Assembly (NCBI GenBank): GCA_902781245.1
Contig: CACZIP010000026.1
Location: forward strand, 1-12,802
Length of the DNA: 12,802 nucleotides
Direction of reading: 5' to 3'
DNA from: an uncultured Coriobacteriaceae bacterium
GTDB lineage: Bacteria; Actinomycetota; Coriobacteriia; Coriobacteriales; Eggerthellaceae
The notes beneath the pieces were generated by a model. That model was given only the letters and a program-made list of their open reading frames with translations, was not told where the DNA came from and did not search any database. This document shows positions 1 to 8,515 of the stretch, one piece after another (position 1 is the stretch's first letter; the number at the start of each line of letters is the position of its first letter). Both the position numbers and the translations under genes were made by a program.

Positions 1-1
1 T

Positions 2-511
2 GCCATCTACAGGCTCGACAAGATCACGGTGAGCGCCATCGCGCGCGAAGCCGACATCGACCGCAAGACCTTCTACCTCCATTACTCGTCTGTCAACGAT
101 CTGGCAAACCACAAGACCGAGGAATCCATAGACCGCATTGCCCAGGCGATCAGGGAAAAGGGCGCGAGCAAATCGTCGGCCGAGCGCATACACATTGCAC
201 TCGTCGAGGTGAACGACATCCTGACCGAGCATTTGGACGTATACGAAAAGATTGCCTCCACGCTGTCGGTGGACCAGTTCATCGACCAGTTCTCGGAAGC
301 GCTGCAGACAAGCTTGACCCGTCTGGGCGTTGATCCGCACTTCATGAGCGATCCTGTGCAGCGCATGCGGCTGCAGTTCTACCTGGCGGGGGCGCTTTCG
401 CTGTATTCCACGTGGCTTACATCCGACCATTCCATGCCCATCGAGCTGGTGTCCGACACCATAGAAAGCGCTATAGAGTCGTCGGTGTTTCCCTCGGTGG
501 TGATTGCGTAG
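2..511 (+). CDS. TetR-family transcriptional regulator, 5' end outside the window
   Basis: The reading frame is open from base 2, before the first GTG at 29, and already encodes helix-turn-helix residues (AIYRLDKITVSAIAREADID followed by RKTFYLHY). The gene therefore starts upstream of the window and is incomplete here. The HTH pattern 'ITVxxIAREADIDRKTFYLHY' is typical of TetR repressors. The remaining ~130 residues are a helical ligand-binding and dimerisation domain without recognisable catalytic features. The TAG at 509-511 lies only 5 bases from the 3' end of the convergent YhgE/Pip gene. TetR regulators next to YhgE/Pip genes are common, so it probably controls that operon (inference). 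The dyad cluster near 5369-5413 is a candidate binding site. The effector is unknown. Confidence 0.9.
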   Translation, partial: AIYRLDKITVSAIAREADIDRKTFYLHYSSVNDLANHKTEESIDRIAQAIREKGASKSSAERIHIALVEVNDILTEHLDVYEKIASTLSVDQFIDQFSEALQTSLTRLGVDPHFMSDPVQRMRLQFYLAGALSLYSTWLTSDHSMPIELVSDTIESAIESSVFPSVVIA

Positions 512-516
512 CGCGC

Positions 517-2700
517 TTACATAAGCTTTGAGCGCTCGATGCGCGCGACGAGCTTCGGCACGATTCTCGAAAGGGGGCCGTTTAGCGCGAGCCCCATGAC
601 GAGCAGCGGCACGGCGAACAGCGCCAGCGTGCCGATTTCAATCCAGAAATCGTTCATGTACACGCCGAACATGGCTGCACGCATGGCGTTCACAGCATGC
701 GTGATGGGCAGAAACGGGCTGATGTTCTGGAAGAACTCGGGTAGCAACTTCAGGGGGAAGCTGCCGCCTCCTCCCGAAACCTGCACGATGAGCAGCACGA
801 CGCCGAGCGCCTTGCCGAAGTTCGCGAACAGCGCCACCAAGGTGTAGATGATGAACGTGAACACGAGGCCCGCCACCCAGAAGCTCACGAGGTACAGCAG
901 CGGGTTTTCCGCCTGAACACCCAAGAACAGCAAGTTGCCCGCGGCGACGGTCGTGCTCTGCAGAAGCGAGATGATGCTTATGACGCCAAACCGGCCCAGG
1001 AACAGCTGCTGGCCAGTGGGGTTGTCGAGCGCTTCTACCTGACGGCGCGAAGGAGCCACCTTGAGCGTCACCATGACGAGCAAGGCGCCTATCCACAACG
1101 CCAGCGTCGTGTAGAGCGGCGCCATAGCCGAGCCGAAGTTGTCCACCGGGAAAACGGCGATGCGCTCCAGTTGCACGGGGGCGGAAAGCGCCGCGGCCAG
1201 AACAGCGGGGTCGGACCCCAGGATCGAGCGCACTCTCTGGATGTCGTTGGACGCCAACGCCTCTGTTATGCTCGTTCGGACGGCGGAGAGCTCGGCGGCC
1301 GCCTGCTTCAATTCAGCCGTTGCGCTGTCGAGTTTACCTTTTGCGCTGCCGATTTTCTGGTCGAGCGAGCTGGCGGACCCCGCCATGCGGCTACCAGTGG
1401 AATCCAAAAGCGCCGCCGTGTCCGACACCGCCGTGCTGGTATCGGAAAGGGAATTCGAAAGCTCCTCGAGCTGGGGCTGCACGTTGGATTCGAATTCGGT
1501 TTGCACGTTTGAAAGCCCAGCGCAGGCCTGCTCGGCCTGTTGCTTTATGCTATCGCGTTCGGCCTGGGCATCTGCGCTGCCCGTTTCGATTTTCGTTGCT
1601 GCCTCTTCGAGCGAAGCGGACAGCTGTTGCAGGACGGCGATGGATGCGTTCAGCTTGTCTATGAGCGCATCCGGTGTCGAGCGATGCCCTTCGGGTAGGA
1701 AATCGCGCAGGGCAGTCACCTTCGACACGAGCGAATTCAGATCCTCAATTTGCGCGTTCACGGTTGCGGCGTCGCCCCGCAATGCGCTCGCGGTGTCTGC
1801 CGCAAGCGATCCTGCAGCCGCAAACGCGTTGTCTATGGCAGCGGGCACGTCTTGATAGCTGTCGGCGCTGTTCTGGAGTGCTTCCGAGAGTGCATCGCTT
1901 GCCTGGGATAGTGCGTCGGCGGTTGTGAGCGCCGTTTCCTTGGCGTCGGCAGCAGAGCCGACAACCTCGTCGGCCGAGGCCTTCGTCTGCGAGATGAGCG
2001 CGCTGGAATTGGAGAGCAGCGACTGCGACGACGTCAGGATGTCGGAATACAGCGCTATGACTTCGGCCGAATCGTTCATGTGGGTGCAGAGGCGGTCCAT
2101 GTGATTGCACAGATCGCCGATGCGGCTGTTCAAATCGGAGCTGTTCAACTGGTCTATGAGCGTCGACGAGATGCCGATGGCAATTTCGGAGAGGGCCTCC
2201 GCGAACGCCCGGTTCACCTGGTTGGCGATGCGGTCGGCTCCCTGGTCGGTCATCTTTGGCGCTATGGCGCTTTTCTTCTGGTTGGAGTAGTACGTGATGC
2301 GGGCGTGTTCGACGTCGCTGGAGTAGAACGACATCATGTCCGAGCTGAAGCTTGCGGGAATGACGACAGCCGCATAGTAGCGGCCCGACCGGGCGCCGTC
2401 TATGGCATCTTCTTCGTCGGTGAACACCCACTCCAACTGGTCGTTTGCCCGTAGGGCGGAAACGACCCGCTCTCCTATGTTCACCTTGACCGGCACGAGG
2501 CTGCTTTCGTAGCCTTCGTCCACGTTGGCGACGGCCACTTTCAGGTTGCCGGTGTTGTCGAAGACGTTCCAGCAGGCCAGGATGTTGTACCAGGAAAAGA
2601 TGGAAGGCAAGATGACCAATCCGAGCACGATGATGATGGTGACGGCGTTGCGCCCGATTCGCCTGATATCGTCTGTGAAGAGGCGCACGATGTTGTTCAT
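517..2700 (-). CDS. YhgE/Pip family membrane protein (727 aa)
   Basis: Second gene of a two-gene operon; its ATG overlaps the last 4 bases of the upstream paralogue, so translation is probably coupled. Architecture: one N-terminal membrane helix (about residues 15-38, ending in PSIFSWYNILACWNVFDNTG); a family-typical stretch with 'NLKVAVANVDEG' and 'DQLEWVFTDEEDA'; a long Ala/Ser-rich extracytoplasmic coiled-coil region of about 400 residues; then about five C-terminal helices of the ABC-2-like permease type (from about residue 525, 'NFGSAMAPLYTTLALWIGALLV'). This matches YhgE/Pip proteins, which include the lactococcal phage infection protein and are related to YueB and EsaA of type VII secretion. 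The transported substrate, if any, is not known for the family. The protein has the usual length and no defects. Confidence 0.93.
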   Translation of the reverse strand: MNNIVRLFTDDIRRIGRNAVTIIIVLGLVILPSIFSWYNILACWNVFDNTGNLKVAVANVDEGYESSLVPVKVNIGERVVSALRANDQLEWVFTDEEDAIDGARSGRYYAAVVIPASFSSDMMSFYSSDVEHARITYYSNQKKSAIAPKMTDQGADRIANQVNRAFAEALSEIAIGISSTLIDQLNSSDLNSRIGDLCNHMDRLCTHMNDSAEVIALYSDILTSSQSLLSNSSALISQTKASADEVVGSAADAKETALTTADALSQASDALSEALQNSADSYQDVPAAIDNAFAAAGSLAADTASALRGDAATVNAQIEDLNSLVSKVTALRDFLPEGHRSTPDALIDKLNASIAVLQQLSASLEEAATKIETGSADAQAERDSIKQQAEQACAGLSNVQTEFESNVQPQLEELSNSLSDTSTAVSDTAALLDSTGSRMAGSASSLDQKIGSAKGKLDSATAELKQAAAELSAVRTSITEALASNDIQRVRSILGSDPAVLAAALSAPVQLERIAVFPVDNFGSAMAPLYTTLALWIGALLVMVTLKVAPSRRQVEALDNPTGQQLFLGRFGVISIISLLQSTTVAAGNLLFLGVQAENPLLYLVSFWVAGLVFTFIIYTLVALFANFGKALGVVLLIVQVSGGGGSFPLKLLPEFFQNISPFLPITHAVNAMRAAMFGVYMNDFWIEIGTLALFAVPLLVMGLALNGPLSRIVPKLVARIERSKLM

Positions 2701-5357
2701 CGGCCGCCTCCTTCGGTATCTTCCCCTGCGTGTTTGTCCTGGGGTTCTTCCGATGCAGCGTCGTCTTTCCGGTGGCTGGACTCTGCCAGGGGACGGACCT
2801 TCGTGAAACGGTTGCGCTCGCTGTAGAGCGTGCGCACCTCGGCGTCGCTCATGGATTCCAGCGAGACCAGGTGGTCGAGGTTGTCATGCCAGAACTCGAC
2901 GACGATGAAGAACACGGCGGCCGCAAAGAACCAGATGAGCCACGAGGTCAAGATGACGACCTTTTCGGCGCTGAATGCGGCGAGAATGCATGTCAAGACG
3001 ATGGGAAACAGGACGGCAATTGCAATGGAGCCGACTCTGAGGCGCGGGTACAGCGCCAGGAACCGCTCCATGCGCCCGTTGATGGCCGTGCGGTATTCCT
3101 CGCGGTTGGCCAGCGTGCGGATGATCTGGGAAAGGCGGTAGCGGCGGGCGGGCAGCTCGACCGCTTCGCCGGTAATGATGTCGCTTTCTTCGATCTGGCG
3201 TGCGAACAGGCGGTTGAGGTTGGCGAGGTACGTGCGCGCCACCGCGCCCAGCACGGCAAAGGCCACAAGGAAGCCCATCAGGACCGCCATGTTGCCATGC
3301 CATGCCGTGCCGTAGAATCCCGATATGGTTTCGCGGATGGCGTTGATGCCATATGTGAAGGGGAACATGGGATAGATGGTTTGGAAGAAACCGTTTGTCA
3401 TCTCGATGGGATACAAGCCCGTTGCAGCTGGGATCTGCACGAACACCAGAATAACGCACAGGCCTTTGCCCACATGCTGCAGCGACGAGGACAGCGTGTA
3501 CTGGATGGACAGGTAAGAGAGCGAGGCCCCTATGGCCGTCAGGTAGAACAGGGGCACGCTGGCCGTTTGAACGCCGATGACCAGGCAGCCCGTGCAGCAC
3601 ACGGCGGCTTGGATTGCCGCAAGCGGGGCCAAAAGCAGCGCTCGGCCGAAGAATCGCTGCGCAATTGTGAGGCGCTCAAGCCCCTCGTCGTCCACCTCGA
3701 GCCGCACGATGACCATGAGCATGAACACGCCGATCCACAAGGTGAGGTTGATGAACAGCGGCGCCATGGCCGATCCGTAGGCGTTCAGCGGATAGAGCTC
3801 TTCGGTTTCCACCTGCGTGGGCGCCATCATGAAGTCGGCAATCTTGGACGAGTCCAGCCCGTCTTCGCCCACGAGCTGCGCCAATGCGCCCGACGCCCGC
3901 AGTGCCGAGAGGTCCGTTTCCACGCTGGCAAGTTCGTTTTCGAAATCGGAGAGCAGCTTGCTCGTCTGATCGAGCGCCATTGCGGCCTGCAGGAGCGTTG
4001 CGTGCAAACCGTCAAGGGCGCCGGACGCTTCGTCCACGAGCGACTGTTGCCGTGCAATGGCCATGCCCAAATCGCCCGACAGCGAAGCTGTTCGCCCGAT
4101 GCCTTCGCTCAAGGTGGGCACGGTGTTGTTGGTGAGGAAGGTGCGGTACGCATCCACATTGCCGAGCGAGGTGCGCACCGCGGCGTCGATGGCAGACGAG
4201 GCGTCGGCGGTGGCTTTCGCTGTGGTCGAAAGATCGGTCGCCTGTGTGCCGAGATTGTCCATGACGCGCGTCAGCTCGGCATCGACCTGTTCGACGGGCG
4301 CCACGATACGTTCGATGGCCTCGTCCGCTTCGCTGGTCTGCGTGTACTGCTTGAGTTCCCTGAGCTGTGATATGACCTGCTCGTTTTCCTGCACGACGGC
4401 GCGACCGCGCTCGAGCGCGGCGCTCACGGTGCCTTCGGCCGCTCCGATTTTCGCGGACGCGTTTCCCAAGGCGAGCGCGGCGCTTGCAGAGGTTTGCGCA
4501 AGGGACGCCGACCCTTCGTCGAGCGCGGTTCCCGTGGAGGCGGTGAGTTTTCCCAGTTCGGTGTTGGCGCTTTCGGAAAGCGACGCAACGTTTTCGAACG
4601 TGGTCGAAAGGGCCGCAAGCGACGAGCGCGCGCTGTCCAGGGTGTCTTTTGCGGACAGGGCTTCGTCAGCGGCGCCTGACGAGGTGGTGGCCAGTTCGGC
4701 AAGGGCCGCACGCGCCTCCGCGATATCGGCGCGCGCATTGCCCACGCGGCCCGCCGCGCCCGACCGCGCGGCGTCGAGTTTCGTTCCCGAAGCGGCGAGG
4801 AAGTCGTCCAGCGCGTCGGCGACGGCGCCGCTCACCGTGGAGAAGAACGTCTCGTTGATGGTCGTGTCCAGGGTGTTCGCACCCGTATCGGTTATCTTGG
4901 GAGCGACGGGCCCCGTTTTCTCGTTCACGTAGTACAGCAGCTGGGGCTGCTGGAAGTCGCCGCTTGCAAGCGTCGCGACGTCGGCGCTGAAATCTTCCGG
5001 CACCACAAACGCAGCGTACGCTTCGCCCGCGCTGACTTCGCGCATGGCTTCCTCGCGGTCGACGAATGCCCAATCGAGCTGGTCGTTGTCGCGCAACTGG
5101 TCGGCTATCTGATCGCCCATGTTCAGCTGCCCGAGGTTTTCGTCGTAAGCGCCCGCGTCCTCGTTAACCATACAGACACGCAGGTTTGACGTGTTGTCGT
5201 AGGGATTCCAGAACCCGATGATGTTGAGCCAGGAATACAGCGAGGGCAGCACCATGAGGAAGATGACCACCAGCCAAGCCGGCGGCACCTTCGCAAGGCG
5301 CTTGATGTCGCGCAAGAATATCCTGAACACGTTTCCCAAAGAGGCGCTTCTTTCCAT
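2697..5357 (-). CDS. YhgE/Pip family membrane protein with C-terminal two-helix extension (886 aa)
   Basis: First gene of the operon. It shares the architecture of its downstream paralogue: an N-terminal helix (VPPAWLVVIFLMVLPSLYSW, about residues 24-43), the 'FWNPYDNTSNLRVCMVNEDAG' region, a long Ala/Ser/Thr-rich coiled-coil ectodomain, and an ABC-2-like membrane block from about residue 525 (NAYGSAMAPLFINLTLWIGV). Unlike the paralogue it continues about 170 residues past that block, with a basic cytoplasmic stretch, two more hydrophobic helices (about 770-795 and 797-822, SWLIWFFAAAVFFIVVEFW) and a charged tail rich in D, E, K and R. No strong Shine-Dalgarno precedes the ATG at 5357. A GTG nine codons in, giving VFRIFLRDIKRL, is an alternative start that resembles other family N-termini. 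The two paralogues may act as a heteromeric complex (inference). Confidence 0.92.
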   Translation of the reverse strand: MERSASLGNVFRIFLRDIKRLAKVPPAWLVVIFLMVLPSLYSWLNIIGFWNPYDNTSNLRVCMVNEDAGAYDENLGQLNMGDQIADQLRDNDQLDWAFVDREEAMREVSAGEAYAAFVVPEDFSADVATLASGDFQQPQLLYYVNEKTGPVAPKITDTGANTLDTTINETFFSTVSGAVADALDDFLAASGTKLDAARSGAAGRVGNARADIAEARAALAELATTSSGAADEALSAKDTLDSARSSLAALSTTFENVASLSESANTELGKLTASTGTALDEGSASLAQTSASAALALGNASAKIGAAEGTVSAALERGRAVVQENEQVISQLRELKQYTQTSEADEAIERIVAPVEQVDAELTRVMDNLGTQATDLSTTAKATADASSAIDAAVRTSLGNVDAYRTFLTNNTVPTLSEGIGRTASLSGDLGMAIARQQSLVDEASGALDGLHATLLQAAMALDQTSKLLSDFENELASVETDLSALRASGALAQLVGEDGLDSSKIADFMMAPTQVETEELYPLNAYGSAMAPLFINLTLWIGVFMLMVIVRLEVDDEGLERLTIAQRFFGRALLLAPLAAIQAAVCCTGCLVIGVQTASVPLFYLTAIGASLSYLSIQYTLSSSLQHVGKGLCVILVFVQIPAATGLYPIEMTNGFFQTIYPMFPFTYGINAIRETISGFYGTAWHGNMAVLMGFLVAFAVLGAVARTYLANLNRLFARQIEESDIITGEAVELPARRYRLSQIIRTLANREEYRTAINGRMERFLALYPRLRVGSIAIAVLFPIVLTCILAAFSAEKVVILTSWLIWFFAAAVFFIVVEFWHDNLDHLVSLESMSDAEVRTLYSERNRFTKVRPLAESSHRKDDAASEEPQDKHAGEDTEGGGR

Positions 5358-5368
5358 GTGGATGCTGA

Positions 5369-5413
5369 GCTGTCAGGAGGACAGCGTATACGAATACTGA
5401 ATTGTAGGACAGC
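5369..5413. promoter_or_regulatory. Operator-like repeat cluster upstream of the YhgE/Pip operon
   Basis: Three elements lie within 45 bases. GCTGTC-AGGAG-GACAGC is a perfect 6-bp inverted repeat at 5369-5385. GTATACGAATAC is a near-palindrome at 5386-5397. AGGACAGC occurs as a direct repeat at 5378-5385 and 5406-5413. The cluster covers the expected transcription start and 5' leader of the minus-strand operon, where a TetR-type repressor would act. That the TetR protein at the window start binds here is an inference. Confidence 0.5.
5401..5406 (-). promoter_or_regulatory. Candidate -10 box (TACAAT) of the YhgE/Pip operon
   Basis: On the minus strand TACAAT matches the -10 consensus at 5 of 6 positions and lies about 45 bases before the ATG at 5357. 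No good -35 hexamer was found 16-18 bases upstream, so it may be weak or activator-dependent. The dyad cluster begins immediately downstream. Confidence 0.4.
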
Positions 5414-5485
5414 ACAGAGCCGCTTGCGCGAACGAGCTTTGTTTCCACACAATAGGAGGGGCGTTTTCGGACCAATTGTTTAAGA

Positions 5486-5857
5486 ATGATTTCAGCATGC
5501 GCAGGTACCATGGGGTCATGCAAGATGCGAGAAAGGAACGATCGTGCCTACGTGGACGCTCAAGGCCATGACGTCGATTTCCGTCAGGACATCTACGATC
5601 CGCTGTACTTCTTGAGCGACGCGTACGAAGGCGCAGGTACTTCGAGTCCGGCTGCGCATTGGCGCATTCGCACGGGCATCACGCAGGGCGATACGGCCAG
5701 CGCGACCGAAATTAACCTGGCGTTGGCGCTGGCTGCCAGGGACGCCGTCAAGGACGTGGATTTCGCCACCGTGTGGGGCCAGGGCCACACCATGGCGGAA
5801 CGCACCGGATCGAGCGCCGAGAACTTCATCGCCTGGGTAAACGACTGCTGCAAATAA
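5486..5857 (+). pseudogene. C-terminal remnant of a tannase-like alpha/beta hydrolase
   Basis: The 123-codon frame resembles only the C-terminal quarter of bacterial tannase-like esterases, which are about 450-600 residues long. Diagnostic segments are 'AAHWRIRTGITQGDT' and 'VDFATVWGQGHTMAERTG', ending in 'FIAWVNDCCK'. They align with the HWRIRxGxxxxDT and catalytic His segments of Lactobacillus plantarum tannase, and supply the catalytic Asp (residue 69) and His (residue 101). The nucleophile Ser, the oxyanion region and any signal peptide are missing. Family-like sequence begins near base 5540 (AYVDAQGHDVDF); the residues encoded from 5486 up to there look like random upstream sequence. It ends with a natural-looking TAA directly against the broken end of a LysR gene on the other strand. 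Such enzymes hydrolyse galloyl or related phenolic esters; this fragment cannot be active. Confidence 0.8.
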
Positions 5858-6172
5858 CGGGAAGCTTGCCACACTGGACAGGTACCCGATTTCGAGCACT
5901 GCATCGTTGCGCGCCTTGATGGCTTTCATGCGCTCGACGAAGCTGTTGTGATCGTTGACCAAGATGAGCGCGCCGTCCAGGAACACCGAGCCCGCCTCCG
6001 TGAGCTGCAGGGTATTTCCGAGCCTCTTGAACAAATCGACATCAACCTCGTCTTCGAGCGCCGCGATGTGCTTGCTCAAAGACGATTGCGAAATGTGCAG
6101 TATTTTAGCCGCCTCGCTGAAATTGCGCGTCTTCTCCAGGATCAGGAATTCGCGTAGGTGCTCGATTTTCAT
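5516..6172 (-). pseudogene. LysR-family regulator truncated after its DNA-binding domain
   Basis: The first ~105 residues are a standard LysR N-terminus: winged HTH with 'NFSEAAKILHISQSSLSKHI', 'LEDEVDVDLFKRLGN', the linker helix, and the first strand of the effector domain (LEIGYLSSVAS). Homology stops at about base 5858. The remaining ~105 codons are simply the antisense of the hydrolase remnant, so the co-inducer-binding domain (normally ~200 residues) is lost. LysR-derived DNA is therefore about 5858-6172. The start is sound: ATG at 6172 preceded by GGGGGTGGAG. The ORF is still open (218 aa), so a DNA-binding protein with a meaningless tail could be made. The original target may have been the adjacent hydrolase gene (inference). 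Confidence 0.8.
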
Positions 6173-6190
6173 AGCTCCACCCCCTCTTTG

Positions 6191-6266
6191 TGAGTCAGGG
6201 GACGTAGCACTAACTCATGCAGGCAGCTGCTTTGCCAGTGAGTCGGGAGGCCAGGGCGCTGACTCA
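6191..6266. repeat. Two consecutive TGAGT...ACTCA inverted repeats between MFS and LysR genes
   Basis: TGAGTC at 6191 pairs with ACTCA ending at 6217 (span 27). TGAGTC at 6239 pairs with GACTCA at 6261-6266 (span 28). Four half-sites alternate in orientation with near-equal spacing in the 106-base gap upstream of the LysR start. This fits an autoregulatory LysR site or a regulator-binding array. The arms are too short and widely spaced for a convincing terminator. Confidence 0.4.
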
Positions 6267-6278
6267 TCCAACTTGTCT

Positions 6279-7478
6279 CTACCAACCACGATGCCCGATG
6301 GCATACAGTGCGGCGGCAACGGCGCCCGAACAAGCGGTCAACACCACAAGGCCGAACGTGAACGTCGGCCATGGAAACGCGGCCGCCACGGTCGCGAGCG
6401 CGGTGATCACGCCATACGAGAAGTTCCCGAACGCCGAGGCGGTACCGACGACGTTAGGCGGCTGGTCGAGCAGCACCAGGAAAGCCGCCGGACGGGCCAT
6501 GCCCTCCGCAAGCGCATACGGCACGAAAGCCGCCAGCAGCAAGGCGGGATGAAGCGACCCGACCGCGGCAAGCAACACGGCAGAAGCCAACACGAAAGCG
6601 ATGACCAGCTTCATGATCTGTGCCGTGTACCACGTCCTGGACAAGCGCATGTAAAGAAACGGGGCGACCATGTTCGTCAGGCAGGCTCCTGCGTAGATGA
6701 AGCTGTACCCCAGATAGCTCAAACCGAAATCGTCCAGCAGGATATAAGGCGACACCGCAATGAACGCGAAGAACGGAATGCCGGTCACACCAATGAACAG
6801 CGCAAGAGCCGTGAAGCTGCGGTTCGCGAGCAATGTCTTCGCACCTTTGAGCATGGAGACCAACGTAGCACCGAGCTTCTTCCCCGCGTTGGCCGCAGCG
6901 TCGTACGTCTCGTCGATCAAGCCGGCTAGCACGACCGTCACCACGCCGCCCACGGTAAGGCCCCAGAAGATGCCGCGCCAACCCACGTGCGACACCGCGA
7001 ACGACCCCAAAAACGGCGCGAGCACCGGTCCGGCGATGACGAGCGACTGCAGGAGGGTCATCGCGAGCTTCAGGTCGTCGCCTTTATAAGCATCCTGCAC
7101 CAAAGCGGCAGACAGCGTTATGGACGAGCCGCAGCCAAGCGCCTCGATGGCGCGCGCTGCTATGAGCACCTCCACGCTCGGGGCCACCGAGCACAGAAAC
7201 GAGCCGGCGGCGAACAGGGTGCATCCTGACAGGAAAACAGGCTTGCGCCCGAAACGGTCGCTGATCGGCCCGGCCAGAACCGTGGCGAGCGTAGAGAAAA
7301 GCAGGAACGAAAACACGGTGTTGTTCAGATACAACGCCGTTACGCCGAACGCCTCGGCCATCGACGGAAGCGCAGGCGCATACATGTCAATCGCCAGTAT
7401 CTGGATGAGCTCCACGCTCATCACGCAGATGAAGAACGCGCGTGGTCCTAAACGTCTCTGTTCGACTGCAAGTTTCAA
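6279..7478 (-). CDS. MFS drug-efflux transporter, Bcr/CflA type
   Basis: A major facilitator of 399 residues with about 12 hydrophobic helices. Seen directly: the Bcr/CflA-like N-terminus 'ILAIDMYAPALPSMAEAFGV', MFS motif A 'GPISDRFGRKPVFLSG' between helices 2 and 3, 'ARAIEALGCGSS' in helix 4, and 'GWRGIFW' before helix 6. These transporters export drugs or small metabolites by proton antiport; the substrate here is unknown. The frame is open for another 88 codons upstream to 7742, but that part is antisense-like noise over the preceding lipoprotein gene and lacks family similarity. I chose the TTG at 7476-7478, 5 bases after the lipoprotein TAG, with AAGAG upstream. It gives a family-typical length and implies translational coupling. 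Confidence 0.88.
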   Translation of the reverse strand: MKLAVEQRRLGPRAFFICVMSVELIQILAIDMYAPALPSMAEAFGVTALYLNNTVFSFLLFSTLATVLAGPISDRFGRKPVFLSGCTLFAAGSFLCSVAPSVEVLIAARAIEALGCGSSITLSAALVQDAYKGDDLKLAMTLLQSLVIAGPVLAPFLGSFAVSHVGWRGIFWGLTVGGVVTVVLAGLIDETYDAAANAGKKLGATLVSMLKGAKTLLANRSFTALALFIGVTGIPFFAFIAVSPYILLDDFGLSYLGYSFIYAGACLTNMVAPFLYMRLSRTWYTAQIMKLVIAFVLASAVLLAAVGSLHPALLLAAFVPYALAEGMARPAAFLVLLDQPPNVVGTASAFGNFSYGVITALATVAAAFPWPTFTFGLVVLTACSGAVAAALYAIGHRGW

Positions 7479-7483
7479 TACGC

Positions 7484-8320
7484 CTAGCTCTTGGAACGAT
7501 TCGTCAACAACTTGTTCAGGTATGCGGCAACTTCGTCCCAAAGCAGGCTGCCATGCTGCTGGCCCATCTTCACCGTCGAAGCAGGCGTATCGGTGCCGAC
7601 GTTCTCGATGTGAACGACTTGCCCGCTTTTCATGTCGACAACCAGGACGAGCGTCGTGACGCTTGTGCGATTGATGCTGCCGAAGTAGTAGTTCTCGTCG
7701 ACGTGGGAAGCAACCTCGTCGTACACGATTAGGAAGTCGCAATCGTCAAAACTGTCGGCGAAGGCTTCGGCAGGGACATCCGCCAAAATGATTTTGGAAC
7801 GCTCTTCGTCGAAATGGCCGTTGAGGCTCTCCGGATAAAACAGAGGCACGTCCTCGCCCACAGCTTCGTTCACCCAGTCGCCGTCTGCGTACTCGGGATA
7901 AACCGTCATGAACGGAGCCTCTTTGGCACCGGTGGTCCGCGTGCGGCAAAGAATCACCTTGCCGTTCGGAAGCGTATACGCGCCCGAAAGCTCCTTGCCC
8001 AGTGCTTTGTCCTTGAACACAATGCCGTAGCCGTTATCGATTTTCTCATACTCGAACGCGTCAACCAGCAAATCCGCCGTTTTAGAAACCTTGCCAATCG
8101 CCCCTTCATCTGCAAGTTTGTCCAACGCACTGCGCACAACCCCATCCGCCCACGCGTCTTTTTGCTCGATCATCTCTTCGGGTGTCAACTTCGGGGCGGC
8201 AGGTTCTGAGGCGCAACCTGCGAAGACCAGCGCAGCGAACAGACAGCAAACCGAAGCGACGACCACCGAGAATGTTAACGAGGCCTTCCTTTCCATGCCA
8301 TCTACAACGAAGCCCGCCAT
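7484..8320 (-). CDS. Putative lipoprotein of unknown function
   Basis: Predicted exported lipoprotein: a basic N-region (ERK), a hydrophobic stretch (FSVVVASVCCLFAALV) and a lipobox-like FAGC. The Cys is residue 36 from the chosen start, and a short ASEPAAPKLTP linker follows. The mature ~240 residues are acidic and mixed alpha/beta, without a motif I recognise. The start is uncertain. ATG at 8320 has GAGAGG 9 bases upstream. ATG at 8353 adds 11 residues without a good Shine-Dalgarno. ATG at 8296 (MERKASL) gives the most compact signal peptide but has no ribosome site. It lies 5 bases upstream of the MFS gene, so the two are probably one operon; a substrate-capturing or stress-sensing role is only conjecture. 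Confidence 0.75.
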   Translation of the reverse strand: MAGFVVDGMERKASLTFSVVVASVCCLFAALVFAGCASEPAAPKLTPEEMIEQKDAWADGVVRSALDKLADEGAIGKVSKTADLLVDAFEYEKIDNGYGIVFKDKALGKELSGAYTLPNGKVILCRTRTTGAKEAPFMTVYPEYADGDWVNEAVGEDVPLFYPESLNGHFDEERSKIILADVPAEAFADSFDDCDFLIVYDEVASHVDENYYFGSINRTSVTTLVLVVDMKSGQVVHIENVGTDTPASTVKMGQQHGSLLWDEVAAYLNKLLTNRSKS

Positions 8321-8515
8321 ACGCCACCACCTCTCGATGTTCGTCAACGACATTGTCTTGCTGACATAGTACCGTCTAGCGCTCCTTCTTCAACCGCCAA
8401 CGACGACAAAATCGAAGCTATATAAGGGGTCGTTTACCATTGGCGCGTAAATTGCAGGGCGCGCACCACCGATTTTGGGCGTAGCGCGTAAAAAACTCTC
8501 CCTTTTTGGCGGAAA
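8321..8515. other. Non-coding gap between lipoprotein and broken plus-strand gene
   Basis: It contains the leader of the lipoprotein gene, with GAAGGAG on the minus strand near 8382-8388 (well placed for no start codon), a TATATA stretch at 8419-8424, and a 9-base direct repeat GCGCGTAAA at 8443-8451 and 8484-8492. No RNA gene or convincing terminator was seen. Confidence 0.35.

Noticed and set aside
2730..4370. 546-codon plus-strand ORF
   Set aside because: Lies wholly over the YhgE/Pip gene; its His/Arg/Gly-rich product is the antisense of a high-GC Ala/Ser-rich coding region and has no domain-like sequence.
7479..7742. N-terminal 88-codon extension of the MFS gene
   Set aside because: Overlaps the lipoprotein gene in another frame, is Arg/His-rich and unlike any MFS N-terminus.
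8443..8500. Terminator or structured RNA from the GCGCG repeats
   Set aside because: Stems of only 5 bp with long loops, and the A-run is on the wrong side for termination in either direction.
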